A stretch of DNA of 64,000 nt. Origin: Rhizobium sp. GTDB lineage: Bacteria; Pseudomonadota; Alphaproteobacteria; Rhizobiales; Rhizobiaceae. A program made the translations under genes and the position numbers. Below are positions 53,218 through 61,720 of the stretch, in pieces. The notes beneath the pieces were generated by a model that was given only the letters and a program-made list of their open reading frames with translations, had not been told where the DNA came from and did no database searches. The stretch lies in contig JAQGJP010000016.1 in assembly GCA_028290545.1 (NCBI GenBank), positions 40,387-104,386 of the forward strand. Direction: 5' to 3'. Every line of letters starts with the position of its first letter. Position 1 is the first letter of the stretch.

Positions 53218-53852
53218 GCGAGATCGTCCTTTACGATTATTGGCGATCGTCGGCGAGCTATCGGGTTCGCGTAGCGCTTGAGACAATTGGCTTGGACTAC
53301 ACGACGATCCCGATCCACCTTCTGGAGACGGAGCACAAGAGCCAAGCCTATCTGGCGATCAACCCCCAGGGCCTGGTCCCGGCGCTCGGCATCGACGGCC
53401 GGCTGATGACCCAGTCGCTGGCAATCATCGAATACCTTGCCGAGCGTCATCCGGATGCCGGGATCTTGCCCACCGATGCCGTGGGGCGCCAAAGGGTCCG
53501 CGCGCTTTCCCACGCGATCGCCATTGACATCCATCCGGTCTGCAATCTGCACGTGGTCAAGCATGTGGTCGAACTGACCGGTGATAGCGCGGCGCGGGCC
53601 GAGTGGATGAAGACCTTCATCGGGGCAGGGCTTGCTGCATTCGAAAGGATGCTGGGCGATCGGGACACCGGCCGCTTCTGTCACGGCGACACGCAGACCA
53701 TGGCTGACCTTTGTCTGGTGCCCCAGGTCTACAATGCCGAGCGCTGGGAAGTGGATATTTCCGCCTGCCAACGCGTTCTCCGCATCGCGAAGGAATGCCG
53801 TGAACTGCCCGCCTTCAAGGCCGCGCATCCGGACGTCGCGAAGCTGAGCTGA
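53214..53852 (+). CDS. maiA: Maleylacetoacetate isomerase (zeta-class glutathione transferase)
   Basis: 212 residues. The zeta-class signature S-S-A-S-Y-R-V-R-V-A-L is at residues 12-22 (the catalytic SSCxWRVRIAL site, here SSASYRVRVAL, so the usual Cys is Ala), with NPQGLVPAL and TQSLAIIEYL for glutathione binding. It isomerises maleylacetoacetate to fumarylacetoacetate using glutathione. ATG 53214 overlaps the fahA stop (ATGA). It completes the homogentisate pathway. Confidence 0.93.
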   Translation: MSEIVLYDYWRSSASYRVRVALETIGLDYTTIPIHLLETEHKSQAYLAINPQGLVPALGIDGRLMTQSLAIIEYLAERHPDAGILPTDAVGRQRVRALSHAIAIDIHPVCNLHVVKHVVELTGDSAARAEWMKTFIGAGLAAFERMLGDRDTGRFCHGDTQTMADLCLVPQVYNAERWEVDISACQRVLRIAKECRELPAFKAAHPDVAKLS

Positions 53853-53888
53853 ACACAGGAGAACGCGCGCTGGGATTTGGCTATATCG

Positions 53889-53907
53889 CCTCGGGTCATC
53901 TCCGAGG
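53889..53907 (+). terminator. Hairpin after maiA
   Basis: CCTCGG-N7-CCGAGG, 6-bp arms, 37 bases past the maiA stop codon. No T-run follows. It is the only clear dyad between maiA and the DUF992 gene, so it may end the homogentisate transcript. Confidence 0.35.
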
Positions 53908-54068
53908 ACGGCTCGCCTTTGAAATGTCCCAATGGCAGGCGAACGATGGTTCGTCTGCCAGTCACGTCTTCACGGCGGCCGGTTGCGATTGCGCAGGGAC
54001 AACATGCGTCACTCTTTAGCCGAACGAATTGATGCTTCGCATCGGTCGCGGTTCAGAAGGAAGAAACG

Positions 54069-54605
54069 ATGAAGAAATTTCTTGCAACGGCAATAGCTGC
54101 AATCTCACTGGCGATGACGGGGGCGATGGCCGTCCGTGCAGCCGACACGCCGGAAAGACCGGACGAGCCTCCGACGTTTGAGGAGCAGGATGCTCATAGC
54201 GGCGTGAAAATCGGCTACCTCTCTTGCGAGATCGGGCAAGGCGGAGGCTATGTTCTCGGCTCCGCCAAGGAACTCGATTGCATGTTCCATTCCAGCTTCC
54301 GGGGAGACCAAGCCGATCACTATAAAGGCGTGGTCAGGAAACTCGGCATCGATCTTGGCTACACGACGCGCGGCCGGCTTGTATGGGCGGTGTTCGCACC
54401 GACAGCAGGTTACCACCATGGCTCGCTGAGCGGCATCTATCTCGGAGCCGCCGCCGAGGCGACGCTCGGCGCCGGGCTCGGGGCCAATGTGCTGATCGGC
54501 GGCACGTCGGGCTCTGTTCAACTGCAAACCGTGAGCGTAACGGGTCAACTCGGCCTCAACATTGCGGCCGCGGGCGCATCGGTAACGCTCAAATCAGTCC
54601 ATTGA
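54069..54605 (+). CDS. DUF992 secreted protein
   Basis: 178 residues with a signal peptide ending at Val-Arg-Ala-Ala near residue 24. The mature domain has the DUF992 pattern: VKIGYLSCEIGQGGGYVLGSAKELDCMF with two cysteines, YKGVVRKLGIDLGYTTRGRLVWAVFAP, and a glycine-rich end. DUF992 proteins are common in Hyphomicrobiales and of unknown function, probably periplasmic. AGAAGGAAG lies 6 bases before the ATG. A strong hairpin follows its stop codon. Confidence 0.88.
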   Translation: MKKFLATAIAAISLAMTGAMAVRAADTPERPDEPPTFEEQDAHSGVKIGYLSCEIGQGGGYVLGSAKELDCMFHSSFRGDQADHYKGVVRKLGIDLGYTTRGRLVWAVFAPTAGYHHGSLSGIYLGAAAEATLGAGLGANVLIGGTSGSVQLQTVSVTGQLGLNIAAAGASVTLKSVH

Positions 54606-54611
54606 CGTGTC

Positions 54612-54645
54612 GGCCACACGCCTCCGTCTTAGGCGACGCGTGGCC
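54612..54645 (+). terminator. Terminator hairpin after the DUF992 gene
   Basis: Two-part stem: GGCCAC/GTGGCC (54612-54617, 54640-54645) outside and CGCCT/AGGCG (54619-54623, 54631-54635) inside, around a 7-base loop. It starts 6 bases past the stop codon. There is no T-run. Confidence 0.55.
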
Positions 54646-54946
54646 CGTGCGAAGGATCAGCCTGCGGTGGCGGCCCAGGTGTCGCCACCCAGCAACTCCG
54701 GGGTTCGCGAAGGGACTGGCCCGCAGTGCCGTTATTGCGGACGCCCACAACATCGATTGAGGTGAGACTCACTCAATCTTCTGCCTACCAACCGTTCACG
54801 ACGCGGCGAGCGTGACATTCCTGCTTTGCTGAGTCAGGACATTCTAACTTTGCGCCTACACATTAGAATTGCATAAGTATAATTATGGAATTGAAAATTT
54901 CTCCGATCTGACGCCGGCAATCTCAAAATAACAGTGGCGCGGGCCG
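54646..54946. other. Intergenic region with several dyads, no gene
   Basis: About 300 bases between the DUF992 terminator and the operator of the sugar locus. It holds CCGCA..TGCGG at 54721-54740 and GATTGAG-N10-CTCAATC at 54755-54778, possible hairpins, then an AT-rich stretch from about 54835 to 54900. No credible open frame or RNA gene was recognised. Confidence 0.4.
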
Positions 54947-54966
54947 TTATGATTATAGTATCATAA
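54947..54966. promoter_or_regulatory. Candidate operator of the sugar-dehydrogenase operon
   Basis: Perfect inverted repeat TTATGAT-N6-ATCATAA, 20 bases, ending 21 bases before the TTG start at 54988 and overlapping the probable core promoter. Likely repressor site; the LacI regulator at 61891 is the nearest candidate. Confidence 0.5.
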
Positions 54967-54987
54967 TAGCATGAGGGGGAGGCCGGC

Positions 54988-55767
54988 TTGCAGACAGATC
55001 TCGGGGGGAAAGTCGCCTTCGTCACGGGTGCCGCAGGAGCGATCGGCAGCGCGATCGTCAAGCGCCTGGCGGAGAACGGCGCTTCTATCGTCGTTGCGGA
55101 TATCGACAGCGAAGGTGCTGACCGGGTGGCCGCATCCTTGCCCGACGCAATTGCTGTCGAAGTCGACATCCGCAGCCAGGTGGCGATCAATGCCGCTATC
55201 GGCGCGACGATGGACCGCTACGGTCGGCTGGATATCCTCATCAACAACGCGGGTGTCAACACGCTGGCGCACCGGGTCAATATCGACAGTTTTCCGACGG
55301 AGGAATGGGATCGCATCACCACCATCGATCTCGACGGCCTGTTTCTCGTCAGCCGCCAAGCCTTGCAGCCGATGATCGCCGCTGGGCGGGGTGGACGGAT
55401 CGTCAACATCGCCTCGGTCCTGGGATTGGCGGCAATGCGGCTGCAAAGCCCGTTCATCGCCGCCAAGGCCGGCATCATTCACCTGACACGGTCGATGGCG
55501 CTGGAGCTCGGGCCGCAGGGCATCGTTACCAATTGCATCGCCCCGGGCTCGATCATGACCGAACTCACCAAACAGCTTTTCTACGGCGAGGACGGCAAGT
55601 TCTCGAGCAAGACGGATGCCTTCATGCAGCATATCCCTCTGGCGCGCCCCGGCACGCCGGAAGAGATCGCGGCGGCGGCGCTCTTTCTCTCTTCCCCGGC
55701 CTGCCGTTACATCAACGGCCAGATCCTCGCGGTCGATGGCGGGTGGACCGCCGGCTTCATGATGTGA
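54988..55767 (+). CDS. Short-chain dehydrogenase/reductase (sugar dehydrogenase-like)
   Basis: 259-residue classical SDR. T-G-x3-G-x-G is in FVTGAAGAIGSAIVK near residue 12, and NNAGVN at 89. The catalytic Ser is in IVNIASVLG. The position of the usual Tyr-x3-Lys reads F-I-A-A-K (QSPFIAAKAGIIHL), so Tyr is replaced by Phe while Lys is kept. The start is TTG with GAGGGGGAGG just upstream. First gene of a three-gene operon with an atypical SDR and an aldose epimerase. Confidence 0.85.
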   Translation: MQTDLGGKVAFVTGAAGAIGSAIVKRLAENGASIVVADIDSEGADRVAASLPDAIAVEVDIRSQVAINAAIGATMDRYGRLDILINNAGVNTLAHRVNIDSFPTEEWDRITTIDLDGLFLVSRQALQPMIAAGRGGRIVNIASVLGLAAMRLQSPFIAAKAGIIHLTRSMALELGPQGIVTNCIAPGSIMTELTKQLFYGEDGKFSSKTDAFMQHIPLARPGTPEEIAAAALFLSSPACRYINGQILAVDGGWTAGFMM

Positions 55768-55774
55768 GAATGTG

Positions 55775-56350
55775 ATGGGCGAAGCAGGAATGACGGTTGA
55801 TCTCGATGGGAAGTTTTTCCGTGTTATCGGCTTGGGCGGCGCAGTCGTAGATGCCGTGACCGAGGTGCTGCGCTCAAACGGTGCGCAGGCCACGGCAAGC
55901 GCGGGCGATATCCTGATCGCGGCCTTTCCGCTGCTGCCGGAAGCTGATTTCGATCCGATCAGGCTCTCAAGCGACGCCGAGGCGATGGCCACGAATGGCG
56001 GTGGCCGGATCGTCGTGCTGCTGTCGGCCATGGCCAGCGTGCCGATGCGCCGGCATGTCGAATATTCGGCGGGGATGGCGGCGGCCGTCACGCAGGTACG
56101 CGGGCTTGCCATGCAGTTCGGGCCGAAGCTGCTCGTCAACGCGATCGGCTGCGGGTTGATCGAGGGCGATGGCGCGTTGTTGTCCGGCGATCCCCAGATG
56201 CTGACGCATGTGCCGCTCGGCCATCCCGGATCGATCGAGGACGTTTCCGATGCCGTGCTCTTCCTTTGCGACCCCCTCAACAGCTATACGACCGGGCAGA
56301 TCCTGATGGTCGATGGGGGCTGGAGCCCGGGTTATGGACGCAATTTCTGA
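55775..56350 (+). CDS. Shortened SDR-like protein lacking the catalytic lysine
   Basis: 191 residues with clear SDR C-terminal features (HPGSIEDVSDAVLFLCDPLNSYTTGQILMVDGGWSPGYG) but a shortened N-terminus: the nucleotide motif reads GLGGAVVDAV and the usual NNAG region is missing. At the active site Tyr97 is followed by S-A-G-M, so the essential Lys is Met101; Ser84 is kept. It lies 7 bases after the intact SDR and overlaps the next gene. A non-catalytic partner subunit of the 54988 enzyme is a reasonable guess. A GTG at 55772 is an alternative start. Confidence 0.7.
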   Translation: MGEAGMTVDLDGKFFRVIGLGGAVVDAVTEVLRSNGAQATASAGDILIAAFPLLPEADFDPIRLSSDAEAMATNGGGRIVVLLSAMASVPMRRHVEYSAGMAAAVTQVRGLAMQFGPKLLVNAIGCGLIEGDGALLSGDPQMLTHVPLGHPGSIEDVSDAVLFLCDPLNSYTTGQILMVDGGWSPGYGRNF

Positions 56351-57233
56351 GGCAATGATCGAGCTTTCCGCTGGCGATCTTTCCATTGGCCTCGTGCCCG
56401 GGATCGGAGGCAGCCTCGCTTATTTCCGCAGCAAGGCCTTCGACCTCATGCGGCCGCTGTCACCGGCCGATCTTGCCGCGAGCAACGTCATAGGCGTCGC
56501 CATGTTTCCCATGGTGCCCTATGCCAACCGGATCGCGAATAATGAATTCGACTTCGGCGGCCGGACCTGGCGTTTCAGGCCGAACAACCCGCCAGAGCGG
56601 TTCAATGTCCATGGTACGGGCTGGCATTCGCCCTGGCAGGCGGAGCGCGACGACAGCGGTGTCTTGCTCAGCCTTGAGCACCTGGCTCCGCATGAGCCCT
56701 ATTCCTATCGCGCGACGCAACATTTCTCGCTTTCCGCAGATGGTCTGACCGTCGAGATGCGGCAGACCAACAAGGGTGCGGTGGCGATGCCCTTCGGCTT
56801 CGGGCTGCATCCATGGTTCGCGCGCGGCGCGGGCACGCAACTCGCGTTCAAGGCTAGCCATTTCTTCATGGAAGGACCGGAAGGCATCGCGACCGAACGG
56901 TTGGCAACACCGCCGGAACTCGATTTTACCGAGGGCCGGCCGTTGCCGGATACCTGGCGCAACAACAATTACGGTGGCTGGAATGGCGTGGCGGAGATCC
57001 GTTTTCCCGAACACGCGCTTGGTTTGCGGATCGAGGCTGATCCGGTGTTCGGTCATCTGATGCTCTATGCCGACCCGCAGAAGGGGTATTTCTGCGTCGA
57101 ACCACAGAGCAATGCGCCCTGCGCCTTCAATCGCATGGACGGTCGCGACGGCGAGGCTTTCGGAACGCGTGTTCTCGATCCCGGCGAGAGCCTCACGGGG
57201 ACGATCCGCTTCCTGCCGTTTGCGCTTACATGA
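56334..57233 (+). CDS. Aldose 1-epimerase
   Basis: 299-residue GalM-fold enzyme interconverting sugar anomers. Landmarks: GGSLAYFRSK, MVPYANRIANNEFDFGGRTWRF (Asn-Arg substrate site), NVHGTGWHSPW (His), GFGLHPWFARG (catalytic His) and a late acidic residue in YFCVEPQSNAPCAFNR (catalytic Glu). The ATG at 56334 overlaps the preceding gene by 17 bases; ATG 56355 is an alternative. Probably prepares an imported aldose for the sugar dehydrogenase. Its end overlaps by 8 bases the end of the convergent SDR gene. Confidence 0.88.
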   Translation: MDAISEAMIELSAGDLSIGLVPGIGGSLAYFRSKAFDLMRPLSPADLAASNVIGVAMFPMVPYANRIANNEFDFGGRTWRFRPNNPPERFNVHGTGWHSPWQAERDDSGVLLSLEHLAPHEPYSYRATQHFSLSADGLTVEMRQTNKGAVAMPFGFGLHPWFARGAGTQLAFKASHFFMEGPEGIATERLATPPELDFTEGRPLPDTWRNNNYGGWNGVAEIRFPEHALGLRIEADPVFGHLMLYADPQKGYFCVEPQSNAPCAFNRMDGRDGEAFGTRVLDPGESLTGTIRFLPFALT

Positions 57234-58002
57234 GCCGTGCCAGCATGCCGCCGTCTGCGACGAAGGCGCTGCCGGTGACGAAGGAAGCGGCGTCTGAAAT
57301 CAGGAAGCCGATGGTCGTGGCGATCTCCCGAGGGTTGGCGATGCGGGCGATCCTGTTGTCGGCAAAGGAAAGTCCAAGCGCTTCCGCACCGCCTGCCTCC
57401 TCCAGGCCATCCAGCGTCATGCGTGTGGCGACCGAGCCGACGATCACTGAATTCACCCGGATGCGATCGACGGCATAATCGAGCGCCATCTGTCGAGACA
57501 GCCCGGTGACCGCCGCCTTGCTCGCCGCATAAGCCGGAACGCCGGGCACCGTGGCGATAGCATGCACCGAAGCAACATTGACCACCGATCCGCCGCCGGC
57601 CGTCCGCAACAGTGGCAATGTTGCCCGGCAAACTCGGAAGATCGCCGTCAGGTTGACAGCAATCGTCCGGTCCCATTCGACGTCCGAGACGTCTTCCAGG
57701 CGCTTGCCGGTCATGTAGATCCCGGCGCAATTGACGACGGCATCCAGCCCCCCGAAGGCAGCGACAGCCTCCTTCACCACCGATTGGACGTCAGCCTCCT
57801 GCGTCAGGTTGGCCCTGCGGAACAGGAGCGGCAGGGTTTGCGCAGCATAATCGGCGGCCAGCGCCTGCCCCTCGGCTTCGTCCAGGCCGGTGCCGAACAC
57901 CTTTGCGCCGAGCCCGACCAAATATTCAGCCGTAGCGCGGCCGATACCTGTCGCGGCACCGGTGACCAGGACCCTGCGTCCGGCAAGCATGGTCTCATTC
58001 AT
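57226..58002 (-). CDS. Short-chain dehydrogenase/reductase (sugar/polyol type)
   Basis: 258-residue classical SDR with an intact active site: VLVTGAATGIGRATAEYL near residue 12, NCAGIYM, catalytic Ser in VVNVASVHA, Tyr-x3-Lys in PAYAASKAAVTGL, and C-terminal FVTGSAFVADGGM. Last gene of the minus-strand operon permease-binding protein-ATPase-SDR. It overlaps the ATPase stop by 4 bases. Substrate is likely the sugar imported by this operon. Confidence 0.9.
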   Translation of the reverse strand: MNETMLAGRRVLVTGAATGIGRATAEYLVGLGAKVFGTGLDEAEGQALAADYAAQTLPLLFRRANLTQEADVQSVVKEAVAAFGGLDAVVNCAGIYMTGKRLEDVSDVEWDRTIAVNLTAIFRVCRATLPLLRTAGGGSVVNVASVHAIATVPGVPAYAASKAAVTGLSRQMALDYAVDRIRVNSVIVGSVATRMTLDGLEEAGGAEALGLSFADNRIARIANPREIATTIGFLISDAASFVTGSAFVADGGMLARLM

Positions 58003-59564
58003 GCGGAAGCTCCTGAAAGCGCATTTTTCTGGCCGGCGGCCTGCGCAGCAGCGATAGCGCGCAGCACTTTTTCCTCGCTGCCCTCGCCACGCTTGAATTC
58101 ATCGACGATACGTCCGTCGGCGACCGTCAGGCAGCGGTCGCACAGTCCGATCACCTCTTCGAGATCGGATGCGACGATCAGCAGTGCCACCCCCCTGCCC
58201 GCAAGCTCGACGATCAGCCGGTAGATCTCATGCCGGGTCGCGGCATCGACGCCCTTGGTCGGTTCGTCAAGCATCAGGATACGCGGCGCGCGCATCAGCA
58301 CGCGGGCGAAAAGCAGTTTTTGCTGATTACCGCCGGAAAGATGGGCAACGGAGGCCTGCGGCGAGGATGCCTTGACATTCAGGGCCTGCATGGCCTGGAG
58401 GACCGCGCGCCCTTCGCGGTCGCCGCTGATAATGCCGTTGCGGGAAAGCGCTCCGAGATTGCCGATGGTGATATTGGCGCCGGCGCCGAGATTGAACAGC
58501 AGGCCGTCGCGCTTGCGGTCCTCGGTCAGCAGCGCGATTCCGGCCCGGCGCGCATCGGCCGGAGAACGGATCGAGATCGGCTTGCCCTCGACGAGCACCT
58601 CGCCGGTATGCGGTGTGCGCCCATAAATGGCGTGCAGGATTTCGCTGCGGCCGGAGCCAAGCAGGCCGGCAAGGCCGACGATCTCGCCGGCACGGATATC
58701 GAAACTGACATCGGTCGGATTGCTATGAGCCCCGGAGTGGCCCTGGGCGGAGAGATTGCGCACGCTCAGTATCAAGGGTGCATCACGTGGCGCTTCATGG
58801 TCCGGATAAAGCCGCTGCAAGCGCTGGCCCGACATCGCGAAGATAAATTGCTCCGCGTTGAATTCAGGCCGCTCGATTTCGGCCGCCACGCGGCCGTCTC
58901 GCAACACGGTGGCGCGGTCGCAGACCGCCAGTACCTCCGGCAGGCGATGGGTGATGTAGATCATCGTCACCCCCTGCGTCTTCAGCCGCCGGAGCACGCC
59001 GAACAGGCCTTCGACTTCGGTGCCGGACAGCGACGCCGTCGGCTCGTCGAGCATCAGCACGCGCGGGTTCATCGCCAGGGCGCGGGCGATCATCACCAGA
59101 TGACGCTGCGCAGAGGTGAGCGAAGCCACAAGCGCCCGCGGATCGATACTGAGGCCGAGCTGATTGAAAAGTGCCCTCGCGCGCATTTCAAGTTTGTGTT
59201 GGTGGACGAGGACGCCCTTGCCGAGGTTGGTGTGGCCGGCAAAGACATTCTCGGCGACCGAAAGCTGTTCCAGCACCTCGATTTCCTGCGGCACATAGGC
59301 AATACCTGCAGCAAGCGCGGCAAACGGCGAGGCGAATTTCGCTTCCCGGCCATCCAGCATAATCGTTCCCGAGTAGGATCCGGCCGGATGCACGCCGTTG
59401 AGGATCTTGACCAGCGTCGATTTGCCGGCTCCGTTCTGACCGAGCAGCGCGTGGATTTCACCACGCATGACGGAAAAATCAATGCCGCGCAGCGCCTGTA
59501 CGCCGGAAAAGCTTTTGACGACGCCGCGCGCCTCGATCAGCGGTTCTGAGTTGGATTCGGTCAC
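57999..59564 (-). CDS. CUT2 sugar ABC importer ATP-binding protein
   Basis: About 521 residues, double ATPase. Domain 1: Walker A GQNGAGKST, Walker B VLMLDEPTASL, but its signature reads LTSAQRHLVMIARAL instead of L-S-x-G-Q. Domain 2: GLLGSGRSEIL, signature LSGGNQQKLLFARVL, Walker B ILMLDEPTKGVDAA. GTG 59564 is preferred because AAGGTGA lies about 6 bases before it; an ATG at 59624 would place the start inside the hairpin at 59589-59616. It follows the binding-protein gene after that hairpin. Confidence 0.85.
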   Translation of the reverse strand: MTESNSEPLIEARGVVKSFSGVQALRGIDFSVMRGEIHALLGQNGAGKSTLVKILNGVHPAGSYSGTIMLDGREAKFASPFAALAAGIAYVPQEIEVLEQLSVAENVFAGHTNLGKGVLVHQHKLEMRARALFNQLGLSIDPRALVASLTSAQRHLVMIARALAMNPRVLMLDEPTASLSGTEVEGLFGVLRRLKTQGVTMIYITHRLPEVLAVCDRATVLRDGRVAAEIERPEFNAEQFIFAMSGQRLQRLYPDHEAPRDAPLILSVRNLSAQGHSGAHSNPTDVSFDIRAGEIVGLAGLLGSGRSEILHAIYGRTPHTGEVLVEGKPISIRSPADARRAGIALLTEDRKRDGLLFNLGAGANITIGNLGALSRNGIISGDREGRAVLQAMQALNVKASSPQASVAHLSGGNQQKLLFARVLMRAPRILMLDEPTKGVDAATRHEIYRLIVELAGRGVALLIVASDLEEVIGLCDRCLTVADGRIVDEFKRGEGSEEKVLRAIAAAQAAGQKNALSGASA

Positions 59565-59588
59565 GATGGTCACCTTGCCTTGACGAGA

Positions 59589-59616
59589 ACCCGAGGCGCC
59601 CATGAGCGCCTCGGGT
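59589..59616 (-). other. Stem-loop between binding-protein and ATPase genes
   Basis: Perfect 11-bp inverted repeat ACCCGAGGCGC/GCGCCTCGGGT around a 6-base loop, 12 bases beyond the binding-protein stop codon. No T-run. It probably shields the binding-protein message or attenuates the ATPase. Confidence 0.7.
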
Positions 59617-59627
59617 GATTGCATGGC

Positions 59628-60608
59628 TTATTGGCCGGCGTCGTCCAGGATTTTGTAGTAGGGGTCGAGGTCGGCCGCAGTGATGACCTTGGCCGGCAGA
59701 GGGTTCATGTAGGGAACCGTCTTGCCTTCGGCCAGGGCCGCGCCGATCTCCGCTGTCTTGGCGCCTTCTTCATAAAGCGGCTGTGCAACGATGCCATAGG
59801 CGCCGCCCGCCTTGATGATATCGAGGTTCTGGCGGATGTAATCCATGCCGATGATCACCACTTCGCGGCCGGCTTTACGGGCAGCACCGGACCATGTCTG
59901 GATACCATTGCCGGTTGTCGAGAAGGCGCCGGTCACGTCGGCATTGGCCTGCAGAATGCCGACAGCCTTGCTTTCGGCGGCGGAGGGCTCGAAGCCTTCC
60001 ATCTGCGTGTCGAGGATCTTGATCTCGGGATATTTGGCTTTCATTTCATTGTGGAAGGCTTCCGCCATGGTGTTTTCGGTGTCGTTCGAGCTGCCTTGCG
60101 TCAGCGCGATCGTGCCTTTGCCGCCCATCTTTTCACCCATGGCATCGGCAGCGTTGGCGCCGGCCGCCTTAATGTCCTCGCCGGTTGCGGCCTTCAGCCC
60201 GGGAACTGACCCCTCTGGCGGCAGCACATGCCAGGTGACGACCGGCAGGCCTTCCTTGCCAAGCTTGCCGATATAGGGGAAAATTTCAGGACCTGGACCA
60301 TAAACGGCGACCGCGCCGAACTGGGTGCGGGAAAGCGCGGCTTCCGCAAGCGGAATGCTGGCCGCAACGTCATAGCTGGTGGCGCTCGGGTTGCCGACCA
60401 CTTCGCATGTGTAGCCGAGTTCCTTGCATTTCGCCAGGAAGCCCGCCTGCATCAACCGGTGGACCGGATGGTCGCGCATCGGCTGGACCCAGAGCAGTGA
60501 TTTTTCCGCTGCAAAGCTTGATCCCGCCGCACCGAGACCAGCCACGATAGTTGCAGCAACCAGCATGGTGCGAAACAGTTCGCGCCGAATAACGTAGGAT
60601 TTCATCAT
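59628..60608 (-). CDS. CUT2 sugar ABC importer substrate-binding protein
   Basis: 326-residue periplasmic binding protein of the RbsB group. The signal peptide ends near Ser-Ser-Phe-Ala-Ala (about residue 33). Landmarks: LLWVQPMRDHPVHRLMQAGFLAKCKELGYTCEVVG and TIALTQGSSNDTENTMAEAFHNEMKAKYPEI. Two cysteines in that first segment may form a disulfide. GGGAGGAGAAC precedes two consecutive ATGs. It follows the permease gene by 45 bases and precedes the ATPase. Confidence 0.88.
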   Translation of the reverse strand: MMKSYVIRRELFRTMLVAATIVAGLGAAGSSFAAEKSLLWVQPMRDHPVHRLMQAGFLAKCKELGYTCEVVGNPSATSYDVAASIPLAEAALSRTQFGAVAVYGPGPEIFPYIGKLGKEGLPVVTWHVLPPEGSVPGLKAATGEDIKAAGANAADAMGEKMGGKGTIALTQGSSNDTENTMAEAFHNEMKAKYPEIKILDTQMEGFEPSAAESKAVGILQANADVTGAFSTTGNGIQTWSGAARKAGREVVIIGMDYIRQNLDIIKAGGAYGIVAQPLYEEGAKTAEIGAALAEGKTVPYMNPLPAKVITAADLDPYYKILDDAGQ

Positions 60609-60653
60609 GTTCTCCTCCCTTGTTTACCGGTCAGGCCGGCAATTGTAATTGCG

Positions 60654-61682
60654 TTATTCCTTGTTCCTCGCTCCGGCGCCAACCGTGAAATAGCGGCGCC
60701 GGGCGATATCCAGCCCCACGGCGAGAACCATGATCACGCCGATGGCGATCTGCTGCCAGTTGGAGCTGACACCGATGACGACGAGACCGCTGCTGACCAC
60801 CTGCAGCAACAATATGCCGACGATCCCGCCGGCCATGGTGCCCGCGCCGCCGAACAGGCTGACGCCACCGACCACCACGCCGGCGATCACCGTTAGCTCC
60901 CAGCCGCTACCGATCGAGGTCGTGCCGCTGGCGAGATCGGCCATGACGAACATGCCGGCGATCGCGGCCATCATGCCGATGGTGACGAAGGCGCCGATCT
61001 TGTAGAGGTTGGTGTCGATGCCGACGAGACGTGCCACTTCCGGATTACCACCGGTGGCATACATGTTCCGGCCCAGCACGGTCCGCCGCAGCACGAGATC
61101 AGCAGTGATCGCAGCAACGATAAAAAATGCAAAGCTCCAGCCAAGCCCAAAAACAATCGTCTGCATGCCGGTCTCGCCGACGGACGCCGGCAGCGGATAG
61201 ACCGGGGCGCCATTGGTGACAACCTGGATCAGCCCCTGCCCGATGAACAGCATGCCGAGCGTCTGGATGAAGGCGGGAATGCGGAACTTGACCACGATCA
61301 GGCCATTGACGAGGCCAATGATTGCGCCGGTTGCCAGGCCCCCGACGATGGCGACCGGTACCGGCAGACCGAAGGCGGTCATCAGTTTTGCAGAGACCAC
61401 CGCCGAAAGACCGGCGACGGAACCGACCGAGAGGTCGAATTCGCCGCAAACCAGCAGCATGGTCTGGCCGATGGCAATGATGCCGACGAACGAGACGACC
61501 TGCAGGATCGCCCTGATGTTGCGCGGGGAGAGAAAGGCGGGCTGGATGAAATAAAACAGGGCGACCAGAACAAACAGCGCGGCAATGACTCCCACCTCGC
61601 CGATCGCGATCATCCTGATCGCCTTCGCGCGCAGCGACGGTGCGACCGTCTCCGGCCTAGCGGCTTTCACCACCTTCTCCAT
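60654..61682 (-). CDS. CUT2 sugar ABC importer permease
   Basis: 342-residue permease with about ten helices. Landmarks: GQTMLLVCGEFDLSVGSVAGLSAVVSAKL near residue 80, FRIPAFIQTLGMLFIGQGLI near residue 140, and RTVLGRNMYATGGNPEVARLVGIDT near residue 200. First gene of the minus-strand operon permease-binding protein-ATPase-SDR, an unusual order with the permease leading. GGAGGACGC precedes the ATG. An AT-rich palindrome lies 40-60 bases upstream. Confidence 0.9.
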   Translation of the reverse strand: MEKVVKAARPETVAPSLRAKAIRMIAIGEVGVIAALFVLVALFYFIQPAFLSPRNIRAILQVVSFVGIIAIGQTMLLVCGEFDLSVGSVAGLSAVVSAKLMTAFGLPVPVAIVGGLATGAIIGLVNGLIVVKFRIPAFIQTLGMLFIGQGLIQVVTNGAPVYPLPASVGETGMQTIVFGLGWSFAFFIVAAITADLVLRRTVLGRNMYATGGNPEVARLVGIDTNLYKIGAFVTIGMMAAIAGMFVMADLASGTTSIGSGWELTVIAGVVVGGVSLFGGAGTMAGGIVGILLLQVVSSGLVVIGVSSNWQQIAIGVIMVLAVGLDIARRRYFTVGAGARNKE

Positions 61683-61720
61683 GCGTCCTCCTTCGACAGC
61701 CCTCCAGCCATCGTTCCGCT

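Noticed and set aside
50899..53286. 795-codon antisense frame across hmgA and fahA
   Set aside because: hmgA, fahA and maiA are unambiguous on the plus strand; the antisense product has no recognisable family.
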